NCBI RefSeq assembly: GCF_015207705.1
Contig: NZ_JADEWI010000009.1
Location: forward strand, 124,001-188,000
Direction of reading: 5' to 3'
DNA length: 64,000 bases
Origin: Nostoc sp. LEGE 06077
GTDB taxonomy: Bacteria; Cyanobacteriota; Cyanobacteriia; Cyanobacteriales; Nostocaceae
Shown here piece by piece: positions 47,293 through 55,574 of the stretch; positions within the stretch are counted from its first letter, which is position 1, and each line of letters starts with the position of its first letter. The position numbers and the translations under genes are program-made. The notes beneath the pieces are model-generated. The model saw nothing but the letters and a program-made list of their open reading frames with translations. It did no database searches and was not told the DNA's origin.

Positions 47293-48861
47293 ATGGTCAA
47301 TAGAATCATGAACTCATCACTCTCAACTCAGCACTCAGCACTCAGCACTCAGCACTGCAAAAATGATGTCATAGTTATCGGTAGCGGTATTGGTGGGTTA
47401 TGTGCTGCGGCGTTACTCGCACGTTATGGCAAGCGGGTAATTGTCTGTGAAAGCCATACAATTGCCGGTGGTGCAGCCCATAGCTTTAAACGACGAGGAT
47501 TTGAATTTGATTCTGGCCCCTCTTTTTATTGTGGACTCACAGGAACCCATAGTTTGAACCCGGTAAAACAAGTTCTTGATGTTCTAGGGGAATCCCTTCA
47601 AGTTATACCCTATGATCCTTTAGGACACTACCATTTTCCTGAAGCGAGTATTGCAATTTACAGCAATTTTCAAAGATTGCATCAGGAGTTACAAAGAATT
47701 ACACCCCAAGGTGCAACAGAGTTTCAGAATTTTGTCACCCGCTTGTTAGGCTTGTATGAGGGGATGAAAGATATACCCACCTTGGCTTTACGGGCTGATT
47801 GGCAGGTAATTTTTGTGTTACTGAATTATGTGCGATCGCTGGCTAAAATGTTACCGTATTTGCCTTTGGTGCAGTCTTCGGCTGGCGCTGTTATGGATGC
47901 CACAGTGAAAGACACTTGGATACGCAGACTCATCGATGTAGAATGCTTTTTGCTGTCTGGCTTAAAGGCACATGGCACAATTGCCCCAGAAGTCGCTTTT
48001 ATGTTGGGTGAACGGGGGCGTGGTGTAGAGTACCCAGTTGGGGGAAGCGCCGCAATTGTCAATGCTTTAGTGCGTGGTTTAGAACGCTGGGGTGGTAAGT
48101 TACGCTTAGGCTGTCACGTTGAACAAATTTTGGTGGAATCTGGCAAAGCTGTAGGTGTGCGGTTAAAAAACGGGGAAATTCTGTCAGCACCGATTGTTAT
48201 TTCCAACGCCACAATTTGGGATACTTACAATCAACTATTGCGTCCTGAAGATTTACCAGCAACTTACCGCCAAACTGCACTACATACACCCACAGTTGAT
48301 AGTTTCATCCATTTACATTTGGGTATTCGTGGCAATGGCTTAGAAAATTTAACAGGACATCATGTTGTAGTTCACGACTCTGATCAAGATATCACCACAC
48401 CCGGTAATACGTGCATGATTTCCATTCCTAGCGTATGGGATACAACTCTCGCACCAGAGGGACATCATGTAGTTCATGCTTACACCCTGGAACCGTTTGC
48501 TGGCTGGGAACGAAATGATAGTTATGAAGCCAAGAAAATAGAGAAAGCCCAAACTTTATATCGCGCCTTAGGGCGAATTATCCCAAATATTCGAGAACGT
48601 GTAGTGTTAGAACTTATCGGGACACCGTTAACTCACGCCCATTATTTACGAAGATATCAAGGAACCTATGGCCCGTCTATTGCTGCGGGTAAGGGGATGT
48701 TTCCGAGTACACACACGCCAATTTCCGGTTTATATCGTGTCGGTGATAGTACTATGCCGGGAATTGGTGTACCAGCAGTCGCCGCTTCTGGTATTTTATG
48801 TGCAAATAGTTTAGTGGAGCGATCGCAAACAGCAGAGTTATTAAAAAATTTACAGATTTAA
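47293..48861 (+). CDS. FAD-dependent oxidoreductase, phytoene desaturase / carotenoid isomerase superfamily
   Basis: A flavin amine-oxidase-like protein with the dinucleotide fold VIVIGSGIGGLCAAALLARYGKRVIVCES near residue 25 and the GGAAHSFKRRGFEFDSGPS block. The C-terminal FAD-contact region is GLYRVGDSTMPGIGVPAVAASGILCANSL. These are shared by CrtI, CrtH and retinol saturase-like enzymes; the exact carotenoid or lipid substrate cannot be assigned. The first ~22 residues (SSLSTQHSALSTQHC) are encoded by a heptanucleotide array, so the true start is uncertain. An ATG at 47308 is the only alternative close by. It diverges from the Mla operon. Confidence 0.85.
   Translation: MVNRIMNSSLSTQHSALSTQHCKNDVIVIGSGIGGLCAAALLARYGKRVIVCESHTIAGGAAHSFKRRGFEFDSGPSFYCGLTGTHSLNPVKQVLDVLGESLQVIPYDPLGHYHFPEASIAIYSNFQRLHQELQRITPQGATEFQNFVTRLLGLYEGMKDIPTLALRADWQVIFVLLNYVRSLAKMLPYLPLVQSSAGAVMDATVKDTWIRRLIDVECFLLSGLKAHGTIAPEVAFMLGERGRGVEYPVGGSAAIVNALVRGLERWGGKLRLGCHVEQILVESGKAVGVRLKNGEILSAPIVISNATIWDTYNQLLRPEDLPATYRQTALHTPTVDSFIHLHLGIRGNGLENLTGHHVVVHDSDQDITTPGNTCMISIPSVWDTTLAPEGHHVVHAYTLEPFAGWERNDSYEAKKIEKAQTLYRALGRIIPNIRERVVLELIGTPLTHAHYLRRYQGTYGPSIAAGKGMFPSTHTPISGLYRVGDSTMPGIGVPAVAASGILCANSLVERSQTAELLKNLQI
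47317..47356. repeat. CACTCAG heptanucleotide array within a coding start
   Basis: Tandem CACTCAG/AACTCAG units (about five) lie inside the first codons of the FAD oxidoreductase. The reverse complement (CTGAGTG) recurs near 28.7, 50.3, 51.2, 59.65 and 61.9 kb. Confidence 0.8.
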
Positions 48862-48863
48862 CT

Positions 48864-49499
48864 TTATAACTGACAAATTGCTTTGAGAACCTGCAATAAT
48901 TCAATTGCTCGCATAGATTCCATAAAATTTAACAACGGCAGTAGTTGATATACTGGCGGGTTTCCTTGTTCTATATAGACAAATTGATAACTTCTACCAT
49001 TAGTAGTTAAACCCCAAGCTGATTTTTGATTATCTAAACCTTTATAAGCATAAGTTAGTAATTGAGGTAATCCAGTAAATATATCAACTTGACTATTTTT
49101 AGATTCAATTAATAGCAGCCAGAAATATGCTTGAGGTTTTGTATTTTTGGCTTTACTAACAGCTAAAATATCAAATCTGCCTTTAATTATTGTGTCTTCA
49201 TCTTCTATTGCAATATCAGCAATATTCTCTTCTAAAACAATCTCTATGGGATAGCGATAAAAGCCAGCTAATCGCAGTAAAGGCGCAACTGCAAGAAACT
49301 TGACTTGCCCTTCGGAAACTTTACCTGTATTTAGATATCTATCAAAATCATTTTGAATCTGCTTTAGTTCTTGCTGTTCTTCTTGGCTCAGAGGTTCTAA
49401 AGATAATAGGTTAGAAAATGAATCATTGTACTGCTTTTGAAAGCCAAACAAACGATGAACTTCTTCTAAAGATAAATTACGTGCGTTAAGTAATGTCAT
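48864..49499 (-). CDS. PD-(D/E)XK nuclease-like protein
   Basis: About 211 residues. A nuclease-like core is suggested by IIKGRFDILAVSKA (Asp), PQAYFWLLLIESKNSQVDIFTGLPQLLTYAYK (the ExK pair) and the later WGLTTNGRSYQFVYIE. These resemble the N-terminal HsdR-type domain found alone in many cyanobacterial genomes. There is no methyltransferase or specificity subunit nearby, so a complete restriction system is not present. Such orphan proteins are abundant in Nostoc, and their role is unclear. The ATG at 49499 is preferred over one six codons upstream. It ends two bases from the oppositely oriented oxidoreductase. Confidence 0.65.
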   Translation of the reverse strand: MTLLNARNLSLEEVHRLFGFQKQYNDSFSNLLSLEPLSQEEQQELKQIQNDFDRYLNTGKVSEGQVKFLAVAPLLRLAGFYRYPIEIVLEENIADIAIEDEDTIIKGRFDILAVSKAKNTKPQAYFWLLLIESKNSQVDIFTGLPQLLTYAYKGLDNQKSAWGLTTNGRSYQFVYIEQGNPPVYQLLPLLNFMESMRAIELLQVLKAICQL

Positions 49500-49811
49500 T
49501 GATTTATAATTTTGCAAGTAATTATTTAATTATATAATTTGCCAAAACCTAAATCGCTCATTACTCTAAAACAGCGATCGCAATAATACTACTGATGAGT
49601 ATGTGTGTTTTAGTACATAGCTTGATTAAACATGAGAGAGCGATCGCGCATCAAGTTATTGCGAAAATTTCTGACTCACAATCACCCAAGTCTGTCAACA
49701 TACAGAAGCAAGGCTACGAAAACTCTCTCGCTCTGTTACCATTTCTTATAATTTCCCTTTAACTGGGGAAAATAGAGAACAGCGATCGCCTTAACATTAT
49801 GGAGGAGTGAA

Positions 49812-50243
49812 ATGGGATTGAGCGACAAACTTTTAAACTCAGACAAAAGAGCAATGGTTGTTGATGACTGTTGCAAACTGTTAGAAACACAACTCACTTC
49901 TAAGTCAGGAATTAGCGGTCTTGGACTCAAAGCTGCTTATTCAGCCCTGAAAGGAGTTAAGCCAGGGTATATCGCCTACGCCGTTGAGCAACTTTTACCA
50001 GACTGCTTTACAGCCCTTGATCCAATGTGGAATGAAGGCGTACAAAATGGTGATCCAGTGGCGCACCTTGCTACAAATAAATCTCGCACAGCAGACGCAC
50101 TATTGAGCATTACTGATGCCAGAGCGAAGAAGGTGTCACGGCCAATTGTGCGGGGAACTTATGAAAAACTTAGAGGTTCAGTTAAACCCTATATAGAAGA
50201 GGCTATACCAGATTTTGCTAAGGTAATTAATAAGTACGCTTAA
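49812..50243 (+). CDS. Conserved protein of unknown function (DUF6918-like)
   Basis: 143 residues, soluble and helix-rich: MGLSDKLLNSDKRAMVVDDCCKLLETQLTS, GLGLKAAYSALKGVKPGYI and IVRGTYEKLRGSVKPYIEEAIPDFAKVI. A GGAGGAGTGAA stretch forms a good Shine-Dalgarno before the ATG. I believe it belongs to a widespread unnamed family found in actinobacteria and cyanobacteria, but cannot assign a role. Single gene on the plus strand. Confidence 0.7.
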   Translation: MGLSDKLLNSDKRAMVVDDCCKLLETQLTSKSGISGLGLKAAYSALKGVKPGYIAYAVEQLLPDCFTALDPMWNEGVQNGDPVAHLATNKSRTADALLSITDARAKKVSRPIVRGTYEKLRGSVKPYIEEAIPDFAKVINKYA

Positions 50244-50252
50244 ATCTAGTGC

Positions 50253-50344
50253 TGAGTTGTAAGTGCTGAGTGCTGTAAAGCCCTGCGGGCATGGCTGCGC
50301 TTAGAGCGGTAGCGGGGCGTTTAGCCCGTGCTGAGTGCTGAGTA
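50253..50344. repeat. CTGAGTG repeats flanking a dispersed hairpin element
   Basis: GTGCTGAGTTG..GTGCTGAGTGCTG units precede a GC-rich element (GCGGTAGCGGGGCGTTTAGCCC) and resume after it as GTGCTGAGTGCTGAGT. The central element also occurs at about 19838-19850 and, disrupted, inside the metalloprotease gene at 30.17 kb. It looks like a small non-autonomous dispersed repeat. Confidence 0.75.
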
Positions 50345-50431
50345 AAGAATTGGCTATCTAGAAATAGGGAAGGATGGGGTGTAAAAGCATAAACTATAAA
50401 AACTCTTACACCCCTACACCCTTACACCCTT

Positions 50432-51139
50432 TTACAACTGTCTGACTACTGGCTGACCGTCTATAACTTCGCCAACTAAAACGACATCTGCACAGTTGAC
50501 GAAAATACCGTTTTCTAACACACCAGGAATGTTATTGAGGATTTTTTCTAAATTCACTGGGTCGTCGATAGAGTCAAATCTGACATCAAGAACAAAGTTA
50601 CCTTGGTCGGTGATGACTGGCCCGGCTTTTTTAATACCCATACGCAGTTCTGGTTTACCGCCCAGTTGCTTAATGGCATTGGTAACAGGAGTAATTGCCA
50701 TTGGGATAACTTCTACGGGGACTGCAAACACAGAGCCTAAGCGGTCAACTAACTTACCACTGTCTACCACAACAATGAATTGACTGGCTAAGTAATCTAC
50801 TACTTTTTCGCGGGTATGTGCTGCACCGCCGCCTTTAATCAAATTCTTTTGGGGGTCAACTTCATCTGCGCCATCAATGGCGATATCGATGTGGTCAACA
50901 GCATCCAAAGTGGTGAGAGGTACACCATATTCCTTGGCTAATACTTCTGATTGAAAAGAAGTAGGAATACCCACAATATCTTTAAGTTCACCAGATTTGA
51001 GGCGATCGCCTAAATACTGAATTGTATAAGCTGTTGTTGAACCCGTACCTAAACCGACAATTGAACCTGATTTTACTAGTAGGGCGGCGGCTTTACCAAC
51101 CTCTTGCTTCATCAACTTTACAGGATCTGTTGCGGTCAT
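50432..51139 (-). CDS. rpiA: Ribose-5-phosphate isomerase A
   Basis: Interconverts ribose 5-phosphate and ribulose 5-phosphate in the Calvin cycle and pentose phosphate pathway. [19 protein letters not shown] (phosphate loop), [21 protein letters not shown] (catalytic Asp residues), [11 protein letters not shown] and PEVIPMAI-type segments are conserved. The start is set at the ATG of [15 protein letters not shown] (235 residues). An upstream in-frame ATG would add a 32-residue leader partly encoded by a repeat array at 51.2 kb. Confidence 0.96.
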   Translation of the reverse strand: MTATDPVKLMKQEVGKAAALLVKSGSIVGLGTGSTTAYTIQYLGDRLKSGELKDIVGIPTSFQSEVLAKEYGVPLTTLDAVDHIDIAIDGADEVDPQKNLIKGGGAAHTREKVVDYLASQFIVVVDSGKLVDRLGSVFAVPVEVIPMAITPVTNAIKQLGGKPELRMGIKKAGPVITDQGNFVLDVRFDSIDDPVNLEKILNNIPGVLENGIFVNCADVVLVGEVIDGQPVVRQL

Positions 51140-51292
51140 TCCCAAAACTCCACAAAAACTGACTATAGTCCATCTTAGAAGGCAGATGACCCCCATTCGC
51201 TTTTTTCTAGTGCTGAGTGCTGAGTTTAAATTCAACCTATAAGATTAGAAAGATTGAAGAATCAGACTTCATATTTCACACTTAATACTTCT

Positions 51293-51595
51293 ATGCGCTT
51301 AATTTTGTACAGTAAACCCGGTTGTCATTTGTGCGAGGGCTTACAGGAAAAATTAGAACAAATTTTAGCAACCCAAAATCTGGCTATAGAGTTAGAGATT
51401 CGTGACATTACAACTCGTGAAGATTGGTTACTGGCTTATGAATATGAAGTCCCAGTGCTGGTTTTAGCCAATTCCCCAGGTTTAGAGGCTTTTGAACAAC
51501 CTTTACCACGTCCTTCTCCCCGTGCTAGTGTCCAGCAAATTCAGCAAATGTTGTGTAAGTATTTATCCAATATCAAAAAAAATGATGCAGAATAA
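51293..51595 (+). CDS. Glutaredoxin-like protein (DUF836 type)
   Basis: About 100 residues with a thioredoxin-like fold start, MRLILYSKPGCHLCEGLQEKLEQIL, containing the CxxC pair (CHLC), and the cis-Pro region EVPVLVLAN. These are typical of the small DUF836 glutaredoxin-like family. The ATG at 51293 is preferred to one 13 codons upstream that lies in repeat-like DNA. murE starts 32 bases after the stop on the same strand. Confidence 0.85.
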   Translation: MRLILYSKPGCHLCEGLQEKLEQILATQNLAIELEIRDITTREDWLLAYEYEVPVLVLANSPGLEAFEQPLPRPSPRASVQQIQQMLCKYLSNIKKNDAE

Positions 51596-51627
51596 GCGCA
51601 AGATAAGCGTGTGGCGAGGTTCACAAG

Positions 51628-53130
51628 ATGAAATTGCGGGAATTACTAGCAGTAGTAGGAAATGTGGCACAATTGCCGAATAATCCTGATTTAGCAGATG
51701 CGGAAGTTAAGGGTTTAAAAACCAACTCCCATGCTTGCGGTGAGGGAGATTTATTTATTGGAATGCCAGGAACACGGGTAGATGGTGGAGAATTTTGGCC
51801 AAGTGCGATCGCCTCTGGTGCGATCGCGGCGATTGTTTCTGCCGAAGCTGCCGAAAAAAATCCTCCCACGCCGGAGGCTGTAGTGATTAGTGCTAGTGAT
51901 ATGAATCAAGCTTGCGCGCAAATAGCAGCGGCTTTTTACGATTATCCCGGACAAAAACTCAAATTAGTGGGTGTGACTGGCACTAACGGTAAAACTACCA
52001 CGACTCACCTGATTGAATTTCTCCTGAATAAAGCTCATCTTGCTACGGCTTTGATGGGGACTTTATACACTCGCTGGCCGGGTTTTGTGCAGACTGCTAT
52101 TCACACTACGCCTTTTGCGGTGGAACTACAACAGCAGTTAGCAGCAGCCGTCAATGCTGGTTGTGAGTTTGGCGCAATGGAAGTCAGTTCCCACGCATTA
52201 GCGCAAGGCCGAGTTTTGGGTTGTCCATTTGAGGTGGGAGTATTTACCAATCTCACCCAAGACCATCTGGACTATCACAGCGATATGGAGGACTATTTTG
52301 CAGCGAAGGCGTTGTTATTTAGCCCCGAATATCTCAAAGGTAAGGCCATCATGAACGCTGATGACCCCTACGGTAAACAATTAATCGCCCGATTACCATC
52401 AGAACAAGTGTGGAGTTACAGTGTCAGCGATCGCCATACTGATTTGTGGATGAGCGATTTAAATTATCAGCCCAACGGTGTCAGCGGTGTTTTACATACA
52501 CCCAAGGGTGAAGTAGCCTTTCGTTCACCATTGGTTGGTCAATATAATTTAGAAAATGTTTTAGCTGCGGTGGGTGCAGTTCTCCACTTAGGACTAGATT
52601 TAGAGTTAATCGCCGCTGCAATTAGTGATTTTCCTGGTGTTCCGGGACGGATGGAACGAGTGCAAATTGAGCCAAACCAAGAAATCAGCGTGATTGTGGA
52701 TTATGCCCATACCCCCGATAGCTTAGAAAACTTACTCAAAGCTGCACGTCCATTTATTCCGGGTAAGATGATTTGTGTATTTGGTTGTGGTGGCGATCGC
52801 GATCGCACTAAACGCCCAAAAATGGGTAAAATCGCCGCAGAGTTGGCAGATGTGGCCGTTGTCACTTCCGACAATCCCCGCACCGAAGACCCCGAAAAAA
52901 TTCTGCAAGATGTTTTAGCCGGAATCCCCGACACTTTGCAACCGACTGTAATTTGCGATCGGGCTACGGCCATTCGTACCGCAATTTTACAAGCTCAACC
53001 CGGTGATGGAGTACTGTTAGCGGGTAAAGGTCATGAAGATTATCAAATTTTGGGTACAGAAAAAATCCACTTTGATGACCGAGAACACGCACGAGACGCT
53101 TTACAGGCAAGAATAAAGGGTGAAATATGA
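51628..53130 (+). CDS. murE: UDP-N-acetylmuramoyl-tripeptide synthetase
   Basis: Adds the third amino acid (meso-diaminopimelate in cyanobacteria) to UDP-MurNAc-L-Ala-D-Glu in peptidoglycan synthesis. The Mur ligase ATP site VTGTNGKTTTTHLIE, GAMEVSSHALAQGRV (carbamylated-Lys region follows), FTNLTQDHLDYHSDMEDYF, VDYAHTPDSLENLL, CGGDRDRTKRPKMG and the DNPRTEDP motif, specific for diaminopimelate recognition, are all present. Length (500) is normal. It may be co-transcribed with the upstream glutaredoxin-like gene. Confidence 0.96.
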   Translation: MKLRELLAVVGNVAQLPNNPDLADAEVKGLKTNSHACGEGDLFIGMPGTRVDGGEFWPSAIASGAIAAIVSAEAAEKNPPTPEAVVISASDMNQACAQIAAAFYDYPGQKLKLVGVTGTNGKTTTTHLIEFLLNKAHLATALMGTLYTRWPGFVQTAIHTTPFAVELQQQLAAAVNAGCEFGAMEVSSHALAQGRVLGCPFEVGVFTNLTQDHLDYHSDMEDYFAAKALLFSPEYLKGKAIMNADDPYGKQLIARLPSEQVWSYSVSDRHTDLWMSDLNYQPNGVSGVLHTPKGEVAFRSPLVGQYNLENVLAAVGAVLHLGLDLELIAAAISDFPGVPGRMERVQIEPNQEISVIVDYAHTPDSLENLLKAARPFIPGKMICVFGCGGDRDRTKRPKMGKIAAELADVAVVTSDNPRTEDPEKILQDVLAGIPDTLQPTVICDRATAIRTAILQAQPGDGVLLAGKGHEDYQILGTEKIHFDDREHARDALQARIKGEI

Positions 53131-53433
53131 AGTCTGAAGTATGTAGACGCTTTTAGCAGCTTGCCGCAGGCTAGTCTGAAGTATGAAATTGTGAATCAGG
53201 TTTCTCGGCTTGTCCAAAACCATAATGTTAGAATCATCAACAAAATTGCCAGGATTTCACCGTCTAATTCACATTAGCTATGGTTTCATCCTTGATCCTT
53301 CATACTTCATACTTTCTTCCTCTTTCATCCCCGTTTATAACTTAATGTATTTTACGTAGTTTTTTTGTAACAATCACATACATGAAATTGACAATCAATG
53401 ACATAATTATTTCTTCCTTGTTGTGCTTGACTC
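53131..53433. other. Intergenic region with short repeats
   Basis: TGAAGTATG-type repeats lie at 53129-53143 and 53175-53187, separated by a GC-richer insert (AGCAGCTTGCCGCAGGCT). A reverse-oriented TTCATACTTCATACTTTC copy lies near 53300. No gene is seen. Confidence 0.5.
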
Positions 53434-54849
53434 ATGAATGATTCTCTGCGTAAGGAGCTATCCATCTATCAGCTGGCTTTGGGAGTGGACACACCACCTC
53501 AACCATTGCCAAGCAATCCTGCAAGTTTGTTATCGCTGCTGAGGTCGCAAATCGATTTATTGATTGAGCAGCAAATTACGGCAACTTTTTGGGTTAAGTT
53601 ACCACCAGGAAAAATTTGGCACGCAGAATTAAGGCGTTATCAATCTGCGATGAGTGCAGCTGGAGTTATTAATATTTGCCGAATAGAGAAAATAAATGGT
53701 GGGGAAGAAGCAAAAGTTACAGGTGAAACAACCCCAACTCCGCCAAATTGTGTACAACTACTATCAAACTATCAACTACGGCGAGAATACTTTTTTATAG
53801 TATCCTCGCCACAATTTTGTAGTTTAATTGTGGCGCGGCGACCAAGGAAAAGAAATCAAAACCGCCCCTCTAATAAAGCTAAGAGTAGTAAGATTCCCTC
53901 TTTGCTGACTGTGATGACAATGGAAGGCAGAATAATTCAGCAAGTTTTAGATGCTCTCAAACAGGTGGCTGCACCGGAGTCATCTGAAGTTTTTCCGGCT
54001 GAGTTGATTTACCCAAGTACAATCGAACCGGCACTCATCAGTCAACTCCTAGCAAAACAACTCCAACGCCAAAATTCCATTCATCGTCAAATTGCCAATA
54101 AACGCATTAGCAAATTGCAAGTCCAAAATCAAAAGTTGCAAAACAAAGAGCAACTGAAAGATGATTATTTAAGTAGTGTGTGTCAAGAACTGCGGACACC
54201 TTTAACACACATGAAAACAGCACTGTCGCTATTAAATTCCCCCACCATAAAACCGCCGCAGCGCCAACGTTATTTACAAATGCTGAATACTCAGTGCGAT
54301 CGCCAGAGTATACTCATCACTGGTCTATTAGATCTTGTGAATCTAGAGCATAATCTAGAAGCCACAAGTCTAGAATTAGTGCGTCTAGCGGATATTGTCC
54401 CTGGAGTAGTCAGCACCTACCAGCCTGTAGCGCAAGAAAAAGGGATCATGCTGGCCTACACCGTACCCACAGAACTACCAGATGTTTGGTGTGTCACTGG
54501 TGGATTGAGACAGATAGTGATTAATCTGCTACATAACTGCATTAAATTTACCCCCAAAGGTGGGCAAGTGTGGGTGCGATCGCGTGTTCAAGGAGACCAT
54601 GTACAGTTAGAATTCCGTGATACAGGTATTGGCATTGCGGAAACCGAAATTAGCAAAATTTTTGACTGCTTTTATCGCGTGCGTTCAGGAACCACTGAGG
54701 ACTTGAGTGGTGCTGGATTAGGCTTAACTATTGTTAAACGGTTATTGTGGCGCTGTGGAGGTTCGATTTCTGTCAGAAGTAAACTAGATGAAGGATCTAC
54801 TTTTACAGTCCAGTTAGTCACTAATCGCAACAAAATCCCGTTTAAATAA
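53434..54849 (+). CDS. Sensor histidine kinase with Gln in place of the phospho-acceptor His
   Basis: 471 residues. Residues 1-200 are an unrecognised, probably sensory, cytoplasmic region (no membrane helices). A coiled coil follows at about 205-245, then a HisKA-type segment. The H-box reads YLSSVCQELRTPLTHMKTAL: Gln251 (codon CAA) sits where His is required. The ATPase domain is intact: VINLLHNCIKFTPKGG (N-box), FRDTGIGIAE (G1), IFDCFYRV (F), SGAGLGLTIVKRL (G2). The protein could bind ATP but not autophosphorylate in the usual way, so it may act on a partner kinase or be newly inactivated. No response regulator is adjacent. Confidence 0.85.
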   Translation: MNDSLRKELSIYQLALGVDTPPQPLPSNPASLLSLLRSQIDLLIEQQITATFWVKLPPGKIWHAELRRYQSAMSAAGVINICRIEKINGGEEAKVTGETTPTPPNCVQLLSNYQLRREYFFIVSSPQFCSLIVARRPRKRNQNRPSNKAKSSKIPSLLTVMTMEGRIIQQVLDALKQVAAPESSEVFPAELIYPSTIEPALISQLLAKQLQRQNSIHRQIANKRISKLQVQNQKLQNKEQLKDDYLSSVCQELRTPLTHMKTALSLLNSPTIKPPQRQRYLQMLNTQCDRQSILITGLLDLVNLEHNLEATSLELVRLADIVPGVVSTYQPVAQEKGIMLAYTVPTELPDVWCVTGGLRQIVINLLHNCIKFTPKGGQVWVRSRVQGDHVQLEFRDTGIGIAETEISKIFDCFYRVRSGTTEDLSGAGLGLTIVKRLLWRCGGSISVRSKLDEGSTFTVQLVTNRNKIPFK

Positions 54850-54854
54850 TTTTC

Positions 54855-55172
54855 ATGACTAAAGCAAAGTCTACTCATACATTACGTCGGGGAAGAATAT
54901 TCCCAGAAATTCAATGGACGGAAGAACAAAAAGCTCAATGGAATGCTGAACGAGAAGCATTCAAACAACGTTCCCAAGTTATTTTTAAGCAGGTACAACC
55001 AGAATTAATTAGAACCCATTACAACTGGTATATGGCAGTTGAGCCAGAAAGTGAAGAATATTTTTTGCATGAGGATATTTTATTAGTCGCACAAATAGCA
55101 CATCAAAAATACCCAAATGCTAGGTTGCACGTTTTCCGCATCAATGAAACTGGGGTGTGCGGCAGAATATGA
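54855..55172 (+). CDS. Small protein of a two-gene unit, unknown function
   Basis: 105 residues: a basic N-terminus (LRRGRIFPEIQWTEEQKAQW), a charged helix, then HYNWYMAVEPESEEYFLHED and VAQIAHQKYPNARLHVFRINETGVCGRI. The second half resembles the short domains that accompany retroviral-type aspartyl proteases in cyanobacteria. Its TGA overlaps the ATG of the next gene (ATGA), so the two are translationally coupled. It starts five bases after the kinase stop and may extend that operon. Confidence 0.65.
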   Translation: MTKAKSTHTLRRGRIFPEIQWTEEQKAQWNAEREAFKQRSQVIFKQVQPELIRTHYNWYMAVEPESEEYFLHEDILLVAQIAHQKYPNARLHVFRINETGVCGRI

Positions 55173-55531
55173 TTTTGGGCAACTTCGGTGATGAGGATGA
55201 ATTATTTTTTGAAATAGATTTGATAGCTGCTGATGGTTTGGAAGTACCAGTAGATGCACTTTTTGATACAGGATTTTCCTGGTGGTTAGCAATTAATAAC
55301 CAGGATTTAGAAGCACTTGGTTGGATATATCTAGAACAGCAAACAATGCTGACAGCCCAAGGAGAAGCAGAATTTGATATTTATCTAGGAAAAGTGCGAA
55401 TTGATGGCGAATATTTTGATATTCCTGTTCATGTAGGACAAGGATTACTCGAAATTTTACTGGGTCGCCAGTGGTTAAAAAATCGTAAATTAGTAGTGGA
55501 TATGCCATCTCAAGTGTTAACGCTGGAATAA
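55169..55531 (+). CDS. Retropepsin-like aspartyl protease homologue
   Basis: 120 residues. VDALFDTGFSWWLAI contains the DTGxS active-site motif of retroviral-type aspartyl proteases. The C-terminal VGQGLLEILLGRQWLKNRKL matches the hydrophobic-hydrophobic-Gly flap region (LLGRQWL for the usual LLGxDxL). One such domain would need to dimerise to form an active site. The function of these small bacterial proteins is not known. The ATG overlaps the previous stop; a GTG at 55157 is also possible. Confidence 0.75.
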   Translation: MILGNFGDEDELFFEIDLIAADGLEVPVDALFDTGFSWWLAINNQDLEALGWIYLEQQTMLTAQGEAEFDIYLGKVRIDGEYFDIPVHVGQGLLEILLGRQWLKNRKLVVDMPSQVLTLE

Positions 55532-55574
55532 TCGTAGTGATAAAAATTTGTGGATGATTACACAATAAGTTTAG

